Source of the DNA: Chloranthus sessilifolius
Lineage: Eukaryota; Streptophyta; Magnoliopsida; Chloranthales; Chloranthaceae
Direction: 5' to 3'
Length of the DNA: 64,000 nt
NCBI GenBank assembly: GCA_021018995.1
Contig: CM037588.1
Location: forward strand, 152,477,725 to 152,541,724
The position numbers and the translations under genes are program-made. Shown piece by piece: positions 1 to 11,084 of the stretch (positions within the stretch are counted from its first letter, which is position 1; every line of letters begins with the position of its first letter). The notes under the pieces were generated by a model, which was not told where the DNA came from, did not search any database, and saw nothing but the letters and a program-made list of their open reading frames with translations.

Positions 1-97
1 GAGGGCATCAACGTCATTATGAAAAAAATATAATAGATAATTTTTCTTTAAACTGACGCAAGCACTTGGAATCTGTGTGCAAGTAATGGCTCCCAAC

Positions 98-460
98 CAT
101 AGTGACAAAAGTCTGACTTTTTCAAAAAATTGGAAAGAGTTTGTGACATGCGGTCATCCCAACTTTATTGCCGATTAATCGGCCAAGTCGTGATTGGACA
201 GATTAATTGGTTTTATATTTCTTTTTTCACTTAAGGGGGAGAACTTCAGGTTTTGTACTATTTTTTTCAGTTTGTTCATAAAATACTTTTAGATTTTACC
301 TATTTTGTTAATTAAAATCGTTATTTTCAATTAAAATATATTATGATCACTTTATTATATATATATTTCTTAATTTTTTTTATTTTGACCGATTTTTGCC
401 GATTGTTCCCGGCTTAAATCCTTACCGATCTATTGTCAGACTCCTGACTTTGTGACTATG
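98..460. mobile_element. hAT-type MITE, 363 bp
   Basis: The termini are imperfect inverted repeats. The left end reads CATAGTGACAAAAGTCTGAC; the right end, read inward, starts CATAGTCACAAAGTC and reaches GTCTGAC after a short insertion. Both sides carry the 8 bp direct repeat CTCCCAAC (90-97 and 461-468). An 8 bp target duplication with CA...TG ends is the hAT signature. The interior is AT-rich with GCCGATTAATCGGCC-like palindromes and no coding capacity, so it would need a transposase supplied elsewhere. It lies just past the 3' end of the OCT gene. Confidence 0.75.
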
Positions 461-646
461 CTCCCAACTTAAAACTACATATAGGTGTATATTATTGGTT
501 AGTGTTAATCCATGTTCATGGTAATGTTAATTGCTGATGATATAAAACCAAATTCATCCTCTGACAGTATGAATTCTCCTCTTTTCTCCAGTGCTCGACG
601 GAACCCTACAAAAAATTCTGGGCCAACAGACCTCAAACACCCATCA

Positions 647-2184
647 TCACAATCTATTGCCCTTCGGAATCACACCGTCTTCCATACCGGCCATGGTGTC
701 ATACAATGGCTGGTTCAAAGTCTCTGGCAAGTAGAAAGCGAGAAGTCCTCCGATGACTCCACATACCCCAAATACCGCAAACGGCATGCCTCCTCCCAAT
801 ACCACCACGAACGGTGCCAGGATTGCCCCCATTTGTGCTGCTTGTGTTGCACTCCCCAGCGCTGCATTCCTAACCACAGTTGGAAATAGCTCTACGGTGT
901 ATATGAACAACAGGTTGTAAGTTCCGGCCATCCCAAATATCCCGAGAACCCCGCACACCATCTTTATTATGTTCAAAACTCCTCCACTACCTACCAAGCT
1001 TCCGGCCAAACAAAACAACCCGCTAAACCACATTGTGGCCACAGCTAACGGCTTCCTTCCAAACCTGTCCAGGAGAATTGCCGTTAACGTATATGCCGGC
1101 ATCTCTGCCACTGCATTAAGCACTACACTGAGGTAGATATTCGTTTTTAAGTTGACCACATTTAGGCTTAGGCCGTAGTACACCACGGAGCACAAGAAGT
1201 TGATGAGGACTGTTAGTACTAGGCGCATGCGGGTGACCGGTGATCGGATGATGTCGATGAGGTTTGCCTCCTTGATCGTACCATCATCTTGCTCTCGCGA
1301 ATCTTCATCAGTGTCAAGCGCAAGCAAGATTCCACTTGGAAGGTGTTTCCCATTAAATTCAGCAATGTTGCACATGACTTTCATGGCGGAATCGATCTTG
1401 CCGCGGACAAGGTACCATCGTGGGGATTCTGACAAGAAGGGGAGGACAGCAATAAGGAAGAGGAGTGAGGGGATGGAGGATACAATGTAGAGCATGCGCC
1501 ACGCTTGGAAGATGAATGCGATGCCGGCGAGGGTAGCGATCCCGCCAGAGAAGAAGTAGAATGTGGACATGCCGGCAGTGCCACGCTTGGTGGGGCCTAT
1601 GGGTTCAGTAGCAAGGACGAATGCACAGAGCCCTACGCCGCCGGTGCTGAATCCGGTGAGGAATCGTAGGAGGGTGTAGACCCAGTATGTGGGGGACATG
1701 GCGGTTAAGCAACCGAAAACTACGTTTAGGATGCAAACGACTGTTAAAGATCCCTTCCTTCCCAAGAAGGAATCCGAGAGATGACCGAATGTACCCGCAC
1801 CTGAAAAATCAAAGAGGAAATTTTATTTATTTTTGCTCAAACAAACATTATCTATGCAGTATAAATAAAAAGTCAGCAAAAAGGACCTGTTAAAAAGTGA
1901 TTATAGACACTAGTTATGCATCCTGGTTTTGTGTGCACTTTCTCTAATGTGGCTATTTTGTTATAAAGATGACTTAGGAGCTTTCTAAGAGGTTATTGGC
2001 AAACCAAGAATTTATCTTTGAAGTTGGTTGGTATAGGCATGGTTTTAAATATTATATCATATGTATTCGGGTTAGGGTCAAATATTGGGTCAAACAGGTC
2101 AAAATCAGCTCATATTGGATCGTTTCGCCCTGTATGTATCAAATATGAACCGGACACAAAATAAAAAATGTCCTTTGAACTATT

Positions 2185-2242
<58 letters not shown>

Positions 2243-4203
2243 GATAGATTGGGCAGATAAGTATTCGATATATCGGATACGTTCTTAATTCCCTGAGTAG
2301 AGGGTCCTTTCACTCGGTTTTTAATTCACGAGGTTCGTTAATCCGTGATTCATGGGAATGATTCTATGTTTGGCGGGCTTTGATTAGGTCCAATTAGTTG
2401 AGCTCTAAAGGTGGTTCAAAAATTCCTTGGATGCAAGGTTCCAAAAGTAAATGCAAACTAATTAAGATAAAAGCCTAAGACTCCTTAACATCTAATGGTC
2501 TCAAAATTAGTTGAATCATATTTAGAGTCTTAACTCCAATCAACCAGTTGGACCAAGCCCTAGCGCTTTTAAAAAAAGTTGATTCTATAATTGTTGGAGC
2601 TGGTATTAGGCGGCAAGTCACAAGTCATGGGAGCATGGAGATCTTCACCTCTCCCCCAAGTGGCTCTAAGGCCTTGTGCCTGTGTCTGGGATAGAGCTCT
2701 TAAAATCTAGCACAGGCTTATTAACAGACTTTGCCTCAACATTGACCCAATAAAAACTTTTCAAAATAAATAATCGAATTAGTTCAAATTAATTGGAAAG
2801 CATAAATTGGGGAGCCAATAGGACATGATGTTGATTCCTAGGATGCCACTAGGGCTCTTCTATTATAAAGCTGGCTCTCAAAACTTACTTTCTCCTTGGA
2901 CGATGCTCAGTCCAACCAATTCAAGAATCAACTTTTTTCTGTGGTGGGGTCGATCGGCCATGACCCGTCAGGCTCAGTAAAGTTATATATATGATCGACT
3001 CATGACCCAACTAATTCAAGAATCTCATCGATTTGTGTCCGAATATTCTCCGGACTGCCTAAACTCGCCCAACAATTTTAAGAATATTAATATATTCATA
3101 ATCGCTGACTACCAATTACCCCTCTATCTACGTACATCTTAATAATTTAGGGCACGGGTATGGGTTTTTACAATCGAAGATCCGGTTCCGCAATTGAAGG
3201 TTCCACCATTAACACCAACCATTTTTCGTCCCAAGCTTCTATAATAAATCTTGAGATCATGACCTGGACGGTCGCATGCTGATTCAGTGCATAACATGTC
3301 TCCAAAAGTAACCCGAGAACTCTTCTCATGATATGCCGGTCACTTTGAGAATGTGTGCCATGTGGAATTAACATTTGACTGTCTAATATGTGAGTCATGA
3401 TCTCAAGATCTATAGTGTGAAAGATTGAGTCGACCCTAGTCTGATTCAAGGCAGGCAATGGTGTTAACAGTGAAATCTTTAGCTGCAAAAACCAGTACTC
3501 TATAAACAAAGCTTTGATTGAAAAAGACAAGGCGGCCGATGACCACTATACCACTATATCCTCCAAATCCAGTCACATGCTGAGAAAAATGAGGACCTCT
3601 ATCTATGTGTCACTCACCAGTCACCACACATCCCTTCTATGTCATCAGATAAGCATTCCAGACATAGAATTTTTGACTTATTGGCAACACATGTAGTTAA
3701 CTGGTCCTCTGATCTTGGGCTGGCCACCATGCCTGCCCTTAGGAGAGAGCAAAAAAATCGTTACTTCTTGACATTCCAAATAAGTGGACTTCAAGCGTAA
3801 AATTTTCTCAAAGTTAAATTTGAGAGCAACACTTCTCCACTGCTACTAGTCAACCATTTATAAGGTTATTTGATTTTACAAGGGTGGGTACCAACCTAAC
3901 AGGCTAAACGGGGGAATCTTGGAGAGGACGGTCACCTTTCCTTTATCAGTTGGCCATCATGTGGGTGGCCGCCATCACTACCATCGGATTTCACACAAAC
4001 TTAGGCAAAGTTGATCACATCCGATTCAAAAACATAAAAAATTACTTTTATGACTCCCTACGGTTAAAAATGTGATTAAAGTTGAAAAAAATCAATCCAC
4101 CAAAGTTTTGGGGCCTTATCCAATCTATGACCCATCAAACGCAGGGGTAAAACAGTAAATTGATCATGCCACATGGCATGTGAAATCCTATGCACCTTCC
4201 CTT

Positions 4204-4255
<52 letters not shown>

Positions 4256-4780
4256 GAGCATCACAATGTATGCTATGGACGGGTCAGTTACCCTAGAGGA
4301 GCTCAGTTTGCACATGAACGGTGCCCAAACCCGGTTCGACGAAGACCGGTTACAGTACTACACCTCTAAGTAAGAAAACTCACCAAACAAACATCCGGCG
4401 AAGAACACGGATTGAGCCAAGCCGACCTTATATTTTTGTCCACAGACAAGCCCCCACTCAGCCACTGTGGAGATGCCCGAGCCGCCGATCCATTCCCAGG
4501 AGCCGGGTTCCAAGCCGCACATCGTTGGCGGCTGAGAGGAGCAAGCCGTGCAACGCCAAGCCGGCTGGCGATCGGCGAATATCATGACCATAGTGTGGAA
4601 AGCCTCCAACGCCCAAGCCAAACTCGTTAGTACGAAGTGTCTTAGTTGCCAAAATCCAAATTCTCCCAAGAATCTCTGGAGCATCTCGTCGATACCCATC
4701 TTCTCTTTGCTGCCGTTAGATTTCTTCGCCAGAAGGGATGCCGACGAGGGACCCAAGTCTCCGGAATCTGGCGCCGGCAT
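647..4780 (-). CDS. Organic cation/carnitine transporter (OCT4-like), two exons
   Basis: Exon 1 is 4780-4384 and exon 2 is 1800-647. The donor GTGAGT (from 4383) and the acceptor ending at 1801 join in phase 1 to give a Gly codon, and the 516-residue product is full length for plant OCT proteins. It is a major facilitator superfamily membrane transporter expected to carry carnitine, polyamines or other organic cations; the substrate is inferred. Visible marks: the N-terminal block DEMLQRFLGEFGFWQLRHF, the motif GHLSDSFLGRKG across the junction (about residues 138-149), SESPRW (about 256-261), DRFGRKP (about 377-383) and a terminal PETLNQPLYDTM. The long block between transmembrane segments 1 and 2 is Cys- and Trp-rich, as in OCTs. 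The start at 4780 precedes MPAPDSG; an in-frame ATG at 4900 lies upstream of the TATA-like site. From memory it most resembles Arabidopsis OCT4. No lesion is visible. Confidence 0.93.
2189..2232. repeat. (AT)n microsatellite in OCT intron
   Basis: About 20 uninterrupted AT dinucleotides. Confidence 0.95.
4206..4253. repeat. (AT)n microsatellite in OCT intron
   Basis: About 24 uninterrupted AT dinucleotides, roughly 130 bp inside the donor site of exon 1. Confidence 0.95.
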
Positions 4781-4859
4781 CTTTGACTGCTGGGTTCGGA
4801 ATAAGAAGACGACAAAAAAAGAAGAGAGAATTGTGAGATGGTTAGAGGAGTAGTCCCTC

Positions 4860-4870
4860 AATATATAATA
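4860..4870 (-). promoter_or_regulatory. TATA-like element of OCT
   Basis: Read on the minus strand this is ATTATATATT, about 80-90 bp upstream of the ATG at 4780. The position suits a core promoter with a short leader. It also argues that the ATG at 4900 is not the start. Confidence 0.45.
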
Positions 4871-5026
4871 GTAAAGAAGACCGCTGTTCCGGATTAACAC
4901 GTTGTATTCTTTTATTTATTTATTTATTTTATAATATTACTTGTAATTATAACTTCCCTATATGGGTCCCCCTTTGATATATGTGGCACGTGGCGTTATG
5001 TGATAAGATTAAAATTGAAAAATAGA

Positions 5027-5387
5027 GTACCTTATTTGCATCTACCTCATCGAGGGCACGTTTGACTTCTTTGAATCTTTTGCAACAAATCTTAAAATAT
5101 GGGTATTATATGGTCAATTTTTTATTACACGTAACTAACGTCTGAAAAAAGTGACTCAAGAATTACGTGTCATATATCACACTCAAATATAATTTTTAAA
5201 TTTCAAAGTCATTTTTTAAGAAATTTAATACGTGAAATAAAAAATTAATCATTCGATGATAGGGGCATGATCTCAAAATCCATTTTTTCAAAAATTAGGA
5301 TAAAAAACTATCCCATCACTTAAATCACATCAGTCAATAATTTTATAACTTACCTTAAAGATTCAGCACGTGCAAATAAAAGTATCT
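5027..5387. mobile_element. Mutator-like MITE family member, diverged
   Basis: It begins gagtaccttatttgcatcta and ends gtgcaaataaaagtatct, inverted versions of each other that match the ends of the better copy at 5688-6014. The interior carries the family phrases about ctcaaaatc and cacatcagtcaata. No clean target duplication was found. Confidence 0.55.
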
Positions 5388-5687
5388 AACAAATAAGTCA
5401 TCCACCAACATCATAAAATGAAATGATACTTGTCTCAACTCTCATCAAAGTGATCGGCCAATTTGATAAAATCAAATGGCGCTTGGGTTGAATACCTAAT
5501 AACAAGTCTATCTTCATGGCCTTCCTCTTCCTCACGTGTGTCACGTGTCCGGGTTACGCAACTATTTGAAATTGGTGGACCCGACCAGCGTCCAAAGCGT
5601 GCACTTCGTTGGAAAAGAGTTGGGCTGTTATGCAGCTCTTGGTAGAAAAGGGGCGAAATCACTTTATGATAACGAGAGCCCATTAAA
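5388..5687. other. Spacer without gene
   Basis: Short ORFs overlap on both strands here without recognisable domains. An ACGTG-containing stretch (about 5530-5550) is the only notable feature. Confidence 0.5.
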
Positions 5688-6014
5688 GGGTGCCTTTATT
5701 TACAATCCAACATTCTCCTTTCTCATTCCGATTTTGTGTGTTATCATTAGATGATTAAATTTTTATTTCATGTTACAAATATCCCAAAAAATAATATAAT
5801 CATGACATATATCATACGTGATTCTCAAATCAGTTTTTTGGAAATATGTCACATGTAATTAAAATTTGAAAGACGACTATGATCTCAAAATATACCATGT
5901 TGAAGATTGGGATGAAAAAATTATCTACATCATTTGATTCAAAACAGTTAATAATTTAAACATGTGAAATCTAAGTCGAGTAGGAAGAATCTTGGGTTGA
6001 AAATAAGGTACCCC
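5688..6014. mobile_element. Mutator-like MITE, 327 bp, with 9 bp TSD
   Basis: Left end GGGTGCCTTTATTTACAATC; right end, read inward, GGGTACCTTATTTTCAACCC. Flanks are cccattaaa (5679-5687) and ctcattaaa (6015-6023), a 9 bp duplication with one mismatch. That length is typical of Mutator-like elements. The interior contains the family phrases gaagattgggatgaaaaa and catttgattcaaaacagtta. There is no ORF. Confidence 0.75.
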
Positions 6015-6023
6015 TCATTAAAT

Positions 6024-7350
6024 TAAGGTTAGTAGGATTAATGGAGGTTCACCCTTCTTCTATATATAGATGACTTCTTCAGCGTCCCATCTAAGATTAT
6101 GATTGACTTTTTATCAATTCAGGCCGTTCAAGAGATTAGGCATTGCTTAAAATATTTACAATCATAAAAAAAAAAAATATACTCATTACAAGATTTGAAC
6201 CATTGGTTCAATCAAAAGATATATGTTACTTGTGTTAATTGGTATAAATTTGACTTATTTTGCGGCCATCATTATCACATGTCTCAGCCAAAGACTTGCC
6301 AATGAAAGAATTAGAGTTATCTAAACTTTAATATCGGTTGTTAAAAAAAATAAAAAACTAACTTTTCATTTTAGAATTTACAGATTGAACGATTCAAATT
6401 ACACAATCAATATGATTTTTAGTCCAATTGAATTTAATATATGAGCTAACACTTTAATAGTCTCGATTGCTCAAAATCATTTGACAGGTAGTATAAAATT
6501 GGGATTGTCATGGCTTTATCTGTAATTGAGTGGCCTGATAATAATACAATAATATGAACCTCTAGAGATTTTTGAGGACCCTGACATTTGGGGCAGTCAG
6601 CATTTGACTTATAAAATGGCAAACTTAAAGCTAACCATAAACTTAATAATCTATTATTAACATACACAGATTAATGGGGGCATGATCCGCATGATTGAAC
6701 AGTGGAAGTTAGATGATGTGCTCCGTATTCCGTGCACACCCTTTACACTCTATTCTATCTCTTTTATGACACATGGACAGGTTGGTGGCTTTCCAGCGTT
6801 CCATCCATTTTAGTTAAATAATAAATATTTTCTATTTTGAAGGCGATCGATAAGTTTAGGTTTTTCTTCCTTATTTTCCTAGTTTGCAAGGGTTGTGTTC
6901 TAATGGGAAGGGAAAGGTAATTAAATAATTAAGTTAGAGATATCAACGAGCCAAACTGGAGCCAATCGGGTCCTCTTTAGCCGGGTTCTACTATACAGGG
7001 ATAATGGCTCGCACCGGCATTTAAGCACCTAATTTGTCATTAAATGATCTTATACCATTAAAATTAGATTTTCTTTTTTATCTCTTACCATTGAAATGTG
7101 GTTTACCATTATGCCATGTAGCGCATATTTGTTACCAATCTAAATTGTCCAAGTGGCAATCTATCGTTAGAACATGTCTCATACTCTCAGCCCAAATAAA
7201 CATACCTATAAGTGGACGCTCACCATCCGATTGATGAATTTTGATATCAGCCATTAAAACTAAAAACAATGATTGATATTATAGTCTACAGATCGGATGA
7301 TTTAAATCTCCCTTAAACAATATTTTTTGACATATTGACGATACGGATCT
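6024..7350. other. AT-rich spacer without gene
   Basis: No open frame with recognisable protein sequence, no RNA gene and no clear repeat boundary. Base composition is AT-rich with scattered homopolymers. Confidence 0.6.
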
Positions 7351-7464
7351 CCCACGTCTTAAACCATTGATGATGTAAGATCATTTAAAGACCATTTTGG
7401 TGTTTAAATGGTGGCTAGGTGTTTAAATGATCTTACATGTACCATTAATGCTTTAAGATGTGGG
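7351..7464. repeat. Foldback (inverted repeat with ~32 nt loop)
   Basis: The left arm (7351-7389) starts cccacgtcttaaaccattga and the right arm (7422-7464) ends attaatgctttaagatgtggg. The arms pair over about 38 bp with few mismatches. A further copy of the outer arm, cccacatcttaaaccattaa, follows at about 7501. A transcript would form a long hairpin. Confidence 0.75.
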
Positions 7465-7549
7465 CCGGGAAATCCATTAAGTCAAAGTGATAGATGGATT
7501 TCCCACATCTTAAACCATTAATAATACATATAAGATCACAATTGATCTT

Positions 7550-7800
7550 GAGATCATAGACCTACCATCAGACGGTCAGATGTTAATTCAATACGGCAAA
7601 TATCCTAGAAAGTAAATGTGATTATAGCATACAATCAAATGTGGTTCAATTCACTTTTTGGGATGTATGCTACAGCCCACATAGATCAACATTTGACCGT
7701 CTGATAGTAGGCCGATGATCTCAAGATCTGTTGTTTGGCAGATAATTGGGACAAAAAATGATTTCCATTGTCTGATTTAAAGCAGTCAACAAGTTTTTCC
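7550..7800. mobile_element. Fragments of the Mutator-like MITE family
   Basis: Phrases diagnostic of the family occur in both orientations: cagacggtcagatgtt, ctcaagatctgttgtttggca and ctgatttaaagcagtcaaca. Ends and target duplication are not visible. Confidence 0.45.
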
Positions 7801-7825
7801 TTTGCGGAAGAGAGGTGGCTATAAC

Positions 7826-8081
7826 CAAGGATTTAAAATTGGTATCGGTCTCGGGTATCGGTTTGTTCGAGGCCGATGCAAATTTGCCGATACCGATACG
7901 TATCGGCCATTTCAAAAGAAAAAAAAATAGTAAAAGTTTCGGTCGAAACCGAGACGTTTCTGCCAAAACCCGATACGTATCAGCCAATACATATTGGCGA
8001 TAGCAATATGTATTAGACCGATATGTATCGATTTGGCCGAAAATCGATACGTATTGGTATCGGCCAATTTTTGATACCTTG
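7826..8081. mobile_element. CAAG-ended hAT-type MITE, 256 bp
   Basis: The ends are CAAGGATTTAAAATTGG and, read inward from the right, CAAGGTATCAAAAATTGG. Flanks are gctataac (7818-7825) and attataac (8082-8089), an 8 bp duplication with two mismatches. The interior consists almost wholly of short words such as CCGATACGTATCGG in both orientations. It shares end structure with the elements at 20762 and 35287. Confidence 0.7.
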
Positions 8082-8089
8082 ATTATAAC

Positions 8090-8692
8090 ACAAGTAATGT
8101 GGTAATAACACCATCCATAAAATATGAGCTCTAGTCTGGCCTTATACAAAAAATACCATTTGATATGATTAAATCCAATGAGGAGAGTCCTGCCCTTTAT
8201 ATTCAAAAAATATTTTAGGTTTTAAATGCTTCATTTTGCTACTTTTGAGAAAATTGTATAAAATTTCATAAATTAAAAATAAAAAGGCTTTAGTCCTTGA
8301 AAATTATTTGTATGATATGAAATATTTGAAGTTAAATTCATCTCATACATTATGGATACTTTTCTTTTTTTTCATTCTTCCTTTTTCAATTATTTTTGTT
8401 CTAATTAAGCAAAATCAATAAAAAAAACAATAAACAAAACCAAACAAGCTCAGCGACTAGGTTTCCCACAATATTCTCTAATATTTTCCTCCTGTTTTAC
8501 TTTGCTATATAAATGTTATTTATTTTTTTATAAATTTTCATGCCAAACACCAACAACACTTATAAATAGAAAAAATAAATATATAAGATAGATTTTTTTT
8601 TATTTTATACCTGCGTGTTTGGGCCTCTTAAAGCACCCGTCTAATGTTAGGGGCACGTATGTGCCCCTAGTTAGCACATGCCGACTTAGCAT

Positions 8693-8694
<2 letters not shown>
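8090..8694. other. AT-rich spacer without gene
   Basis: Low-complexity A/T sequence; nothing coding or repeated was recognised. Confidence 0.6.

Positions 8695-8758
<64 letters not shown>
8695..8758. repeat. (AT)n microsatellite
   Basis: About 31 uninterrupted AT dinucleotides, abutting the SINE-like sequence and possibly its tail. Confidence 0.95.
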
Positions 8759-8760
<2 letters not shown>

Positions 8761-8868
8761 TACCTAGGGTAGCCTTAAAGGGATGATTCGAACTCAGATC
8801 TCCTGATTCTTGAGGCGGGTACCTGACCAGCGCATCAGCACATCAAACCCGGCCCTTGAGGTTAAAAG

Positions 8869-8870
<2 letters not shown>
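8759..8870 (-). mobile_element. tRNA-derived SINE-like sequence
   Basis: On the minus strand a box-A-like word tgatgcgctggtc (8837-8825) is followed about 35 bp later by a box-B-like word gagttcgaatc (8794-8784), the spacing of an RNA polymerase III tRNA promoter. The 3' side runs into an (AT)n tract, which could be the SINE tail. No cloverleaf can be drawn, so this is not a functional tRNA. The family was not recognised. Confidence 0.45.
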
Positions 8871-8910
<40 letters not shown>

Positions 8911-8912
8911 TT
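8869..8912. repeat. Compound (AT)n(GT)n microsatellite
   Basis: Roughly nine AT units pass directly into about twelve GT units. Confidence 0.9.
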
Positions 8913-9254
8913 ATTTATTTATTTTTATATTATTTACATCTTCATTTTTTTACTTTTAATCAATCTATATCAAATAGTTAGTATTTCTACAATCTAATAT
9001 AAATAATTTAATTCTATAGCATGACAATATCAACACATGATAATACGATGTTTTTAATAAGTACGCTAGGAATGAACCAACATGATACATTAACATACTT
9101 CAAAATATCATTAATTACATCATTCTGCACATCCCACATGAACAATAATAACACATAAACAATAGTTAGGGTTATCAACTAGCTGAGCATTAGCCTCACA
9201 ACTCTAGCTCAACTTTACTATAGAAAACATGAGTTCAAGTTTGACTGTACTAAA
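8913..9254. other. AT-rich spacer without gene
   Basis: No coding or repeat structure was recognised. Confidence 0.55.
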
Positions 9255-9609
9255 ATGTGGATTGAGACTTGTCCTTAGTCTGGGCTATAAGGTGTGGCGT
9301 ACATATAACGATTCGTTTTGGGTAGAGACAACGAAAGGTAACGCTCATGCTAAAAACAAAATCGGGGCGAGGACCTAGGCCTAGAACCAGATAATATCAT
9401 TGGCATTTGAGTTCGGGTCGTCATAAATAATAGAGAGATTCTAAATTTGCAATAGTCCCACATTGGATAAAGACTTGTCTCGAGTCTGGGCTATGAGATG
9501 CAACAACGAAACGTAATGGCCATGCTAAAGATAAAATTAGAGCAAAGACCTAAGGTTTTAAAACCGGACAATATTGTTGATAGATTTGTGGTTCCGGGTC
9601 CTCACAATA
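9255..9609. repeat. Diverged direct repeat, two ~150-175 bp units
   Basis: Unit 1 (9255-9430) and unit 2 (9460-9609) share in order cttgtc, agtctgggctat, caacgaaa, catgctaaa, gacctagg/gacctaagg, acaatatt/ataatat, and a final gggtcgtca or gggtcctca. The unit resembles LTR-type sequence near a CCCACATTGG motif, so this may be a short non-autonomous retroelement remnant. That identity is inference. Confidence 0.55.
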
Positions 9610-10061
9610 ACTGTAACTCTTGAAGTGTAATCTTTTTGAGATCACAATATTGAGATCCAGCTCTGGCTTCTTCAAGCCACATAAGGTTATAATCTTTATT
9701 AAGAGATGGCCATTTAATACAATAATTTCAAGTGGATTTTGGGCAATTACAGATGTCACGATCTATTGATGTAAATGATTTCCTATTAATCTGTTAGAAA
9801 TAGAGTTGGTACATTGAAACCAATGGATACTTAATTTAGATTATGTGATGGTCTCACGATTGTGTACAATTGGCACTACTGTTCATCAAGTTATACCACC
9901 TGATGAGTAATAGCCAATGTTTATTTGAGATTTTATGAAAAAATACATCTGTATTGAGAGATTACAAACTGTCAATTACCATTAAAATGAACGGTTAGCT
10001 ACGGTGTAACCTATTTTAGCCGGTTTATCTTTACAGCGTTTGACTAGCGTTAAGCAGACTA
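9610..10061. other. Spacer without gene
   Basis: No coding or repeat signal was recognised up to the start of the copia LTR. Confidence 0.55.
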
Positions 10062-10533
10062 TGTTGGATTTCACAGATTTATGTGACCCTTAAGTCACAT
10101 GTAATAGTTAAGGTCAAATAGTCAAAAATTTTAATATACAGAGATGGTAGAACACTAGTTGTGGTCTAACTAGATGTTTCCAATTATATCAAGGGTTGTG
10201 ATTTTACCCTAATAAAAGTATGGTGATCCTAATCGTTAGATTCCGTGATGGACAAGTTTATAATTTAATTCGCTAACCAATTTAAAGGGATGTAGAGTCA
10301 CTCTTTTTACACATAATATACGTATAAATTGAATTAGGAGAATTAAAGGGAAACCCATCTTCTCTACCGTGTGTAAAAAAAGAAAGGACTCTCCATTAAA
10401 TCATCGATTGCCGGATTATTGCTTGGATTGCTCAAAACTAAATTCTCGCGTGAAAAACTATACGGTGTAAGGTATGTTAAAGTTTCTTTTAATTCTGTTT
10501 TTGATTGCGAGAAGATCCTAATAGTTTCCAACA
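10062..10533 (+). repeat. 5' LTR of copia 1
   Basis: 472 bp, starting TGTTGGATTTCACAG and ending AGTTTCCAACA. It differs from the 3' LTR by scattered substitutions, mostly transitions, indicating an old insertion. Confidence 0.93.
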
Positions 10534-10570
10534 AGTGGTATCAAAGCCAAACAAGTGGTATCAAAGCCAA
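10531..10570 (+). other. Duplicated primer-binding site of copia 1
   Basis: The 20-mer acaagtggtatcaaagccaa occurs twice in perfect tandem. It contains tggtatcaaagc, one base from the initiator-Met tRNA complement tggtatcagagc used by plant copia elements. The unit also includes the last three LTR bases. Confidence 0.85.
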
Positions 10571-10944
10571 ACCTGTAATCGACTTTACCGTACTGATTCT
10601 CATCGTTAAGGGTTTTGCTAAACCTTTTATTAGTTTTTTCGCCGGATTTACTTGCCGGCGTAAGATTTTAAGGATCATATTAATTTGGTGTTGTCAGTGT
10701 AAATTGTTTATATTGGCGTTTGAATCTATTTTTAATTGAGCTTAAAGTTTATGAATCAATTTATATTAAATTTGCTAATAATTTTAGAATTTTTTAAAGT
10801 TTTTTTGAGAGTTCATCGAGCGATTGGCTCATCTTCGGCCATCGCTAGAGTCACCGTTAGTCGCTGGATTGATCGGCCATCCGTCGGCAACTGGTTGATG
10901 GGCTGTGTTGCTTCCCAGTGGTGGTTGGATGAAGGATGGTTGCA

Positions 10945-11084
10945 AATAAAAATTCTTTTATAAAGAAGAGACCTTTTAGGTCTCTGGTTCTCTACCATTA
11001 AAAGTTCTTTTATAAAGAATGGTTTTCTACCATTGAAAGTTCTTTTATAAAGAAAAGACCTTTTAGGTCTCTGGTTCTTTGCGT
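10945..11084 (+). repeat. Tandem repeats in copia 1 leader
   Basis: The word ttcttttataaag occurs three times. Two copies (about 10952 and 11040) are followed by the palindromic stretch gaccttttaggtctctggttc. Confidence 0.8.

Larger units (their letters stand above)
1801..4383 (-). other. OCT intron, 2.58 kb, repeat-rich
   Basis: Bounded by a GT donor at 4383 and an AG acceptor at 1801. It holds two (AT)n tracts and, at about 3170-3520, a diverged relative of the Mutator-like MITE family found throughout this window (phrases such as ctcaagatct and ctgattcaaggcaggcaatg). No exon-like sequence is visible. The short ORFs in it show no family resemblance. Confidence 0.8.

Noticed and set aside
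512-889. 125-codon plus-strand ORF
   Set aside because: Antisense shadow of OCT exon 2.
3168-3530. 120-codon minus-strand ORF in the OCT intron
   Set aside because: It lies in a diverged MITE-family repeat, has no domain and no splice context linking it to OCT.
8784-8837. Functional tRNA gene
   Set aside because: Box-like words are present but no cloverleaf stems or anticodon arm can be formed.
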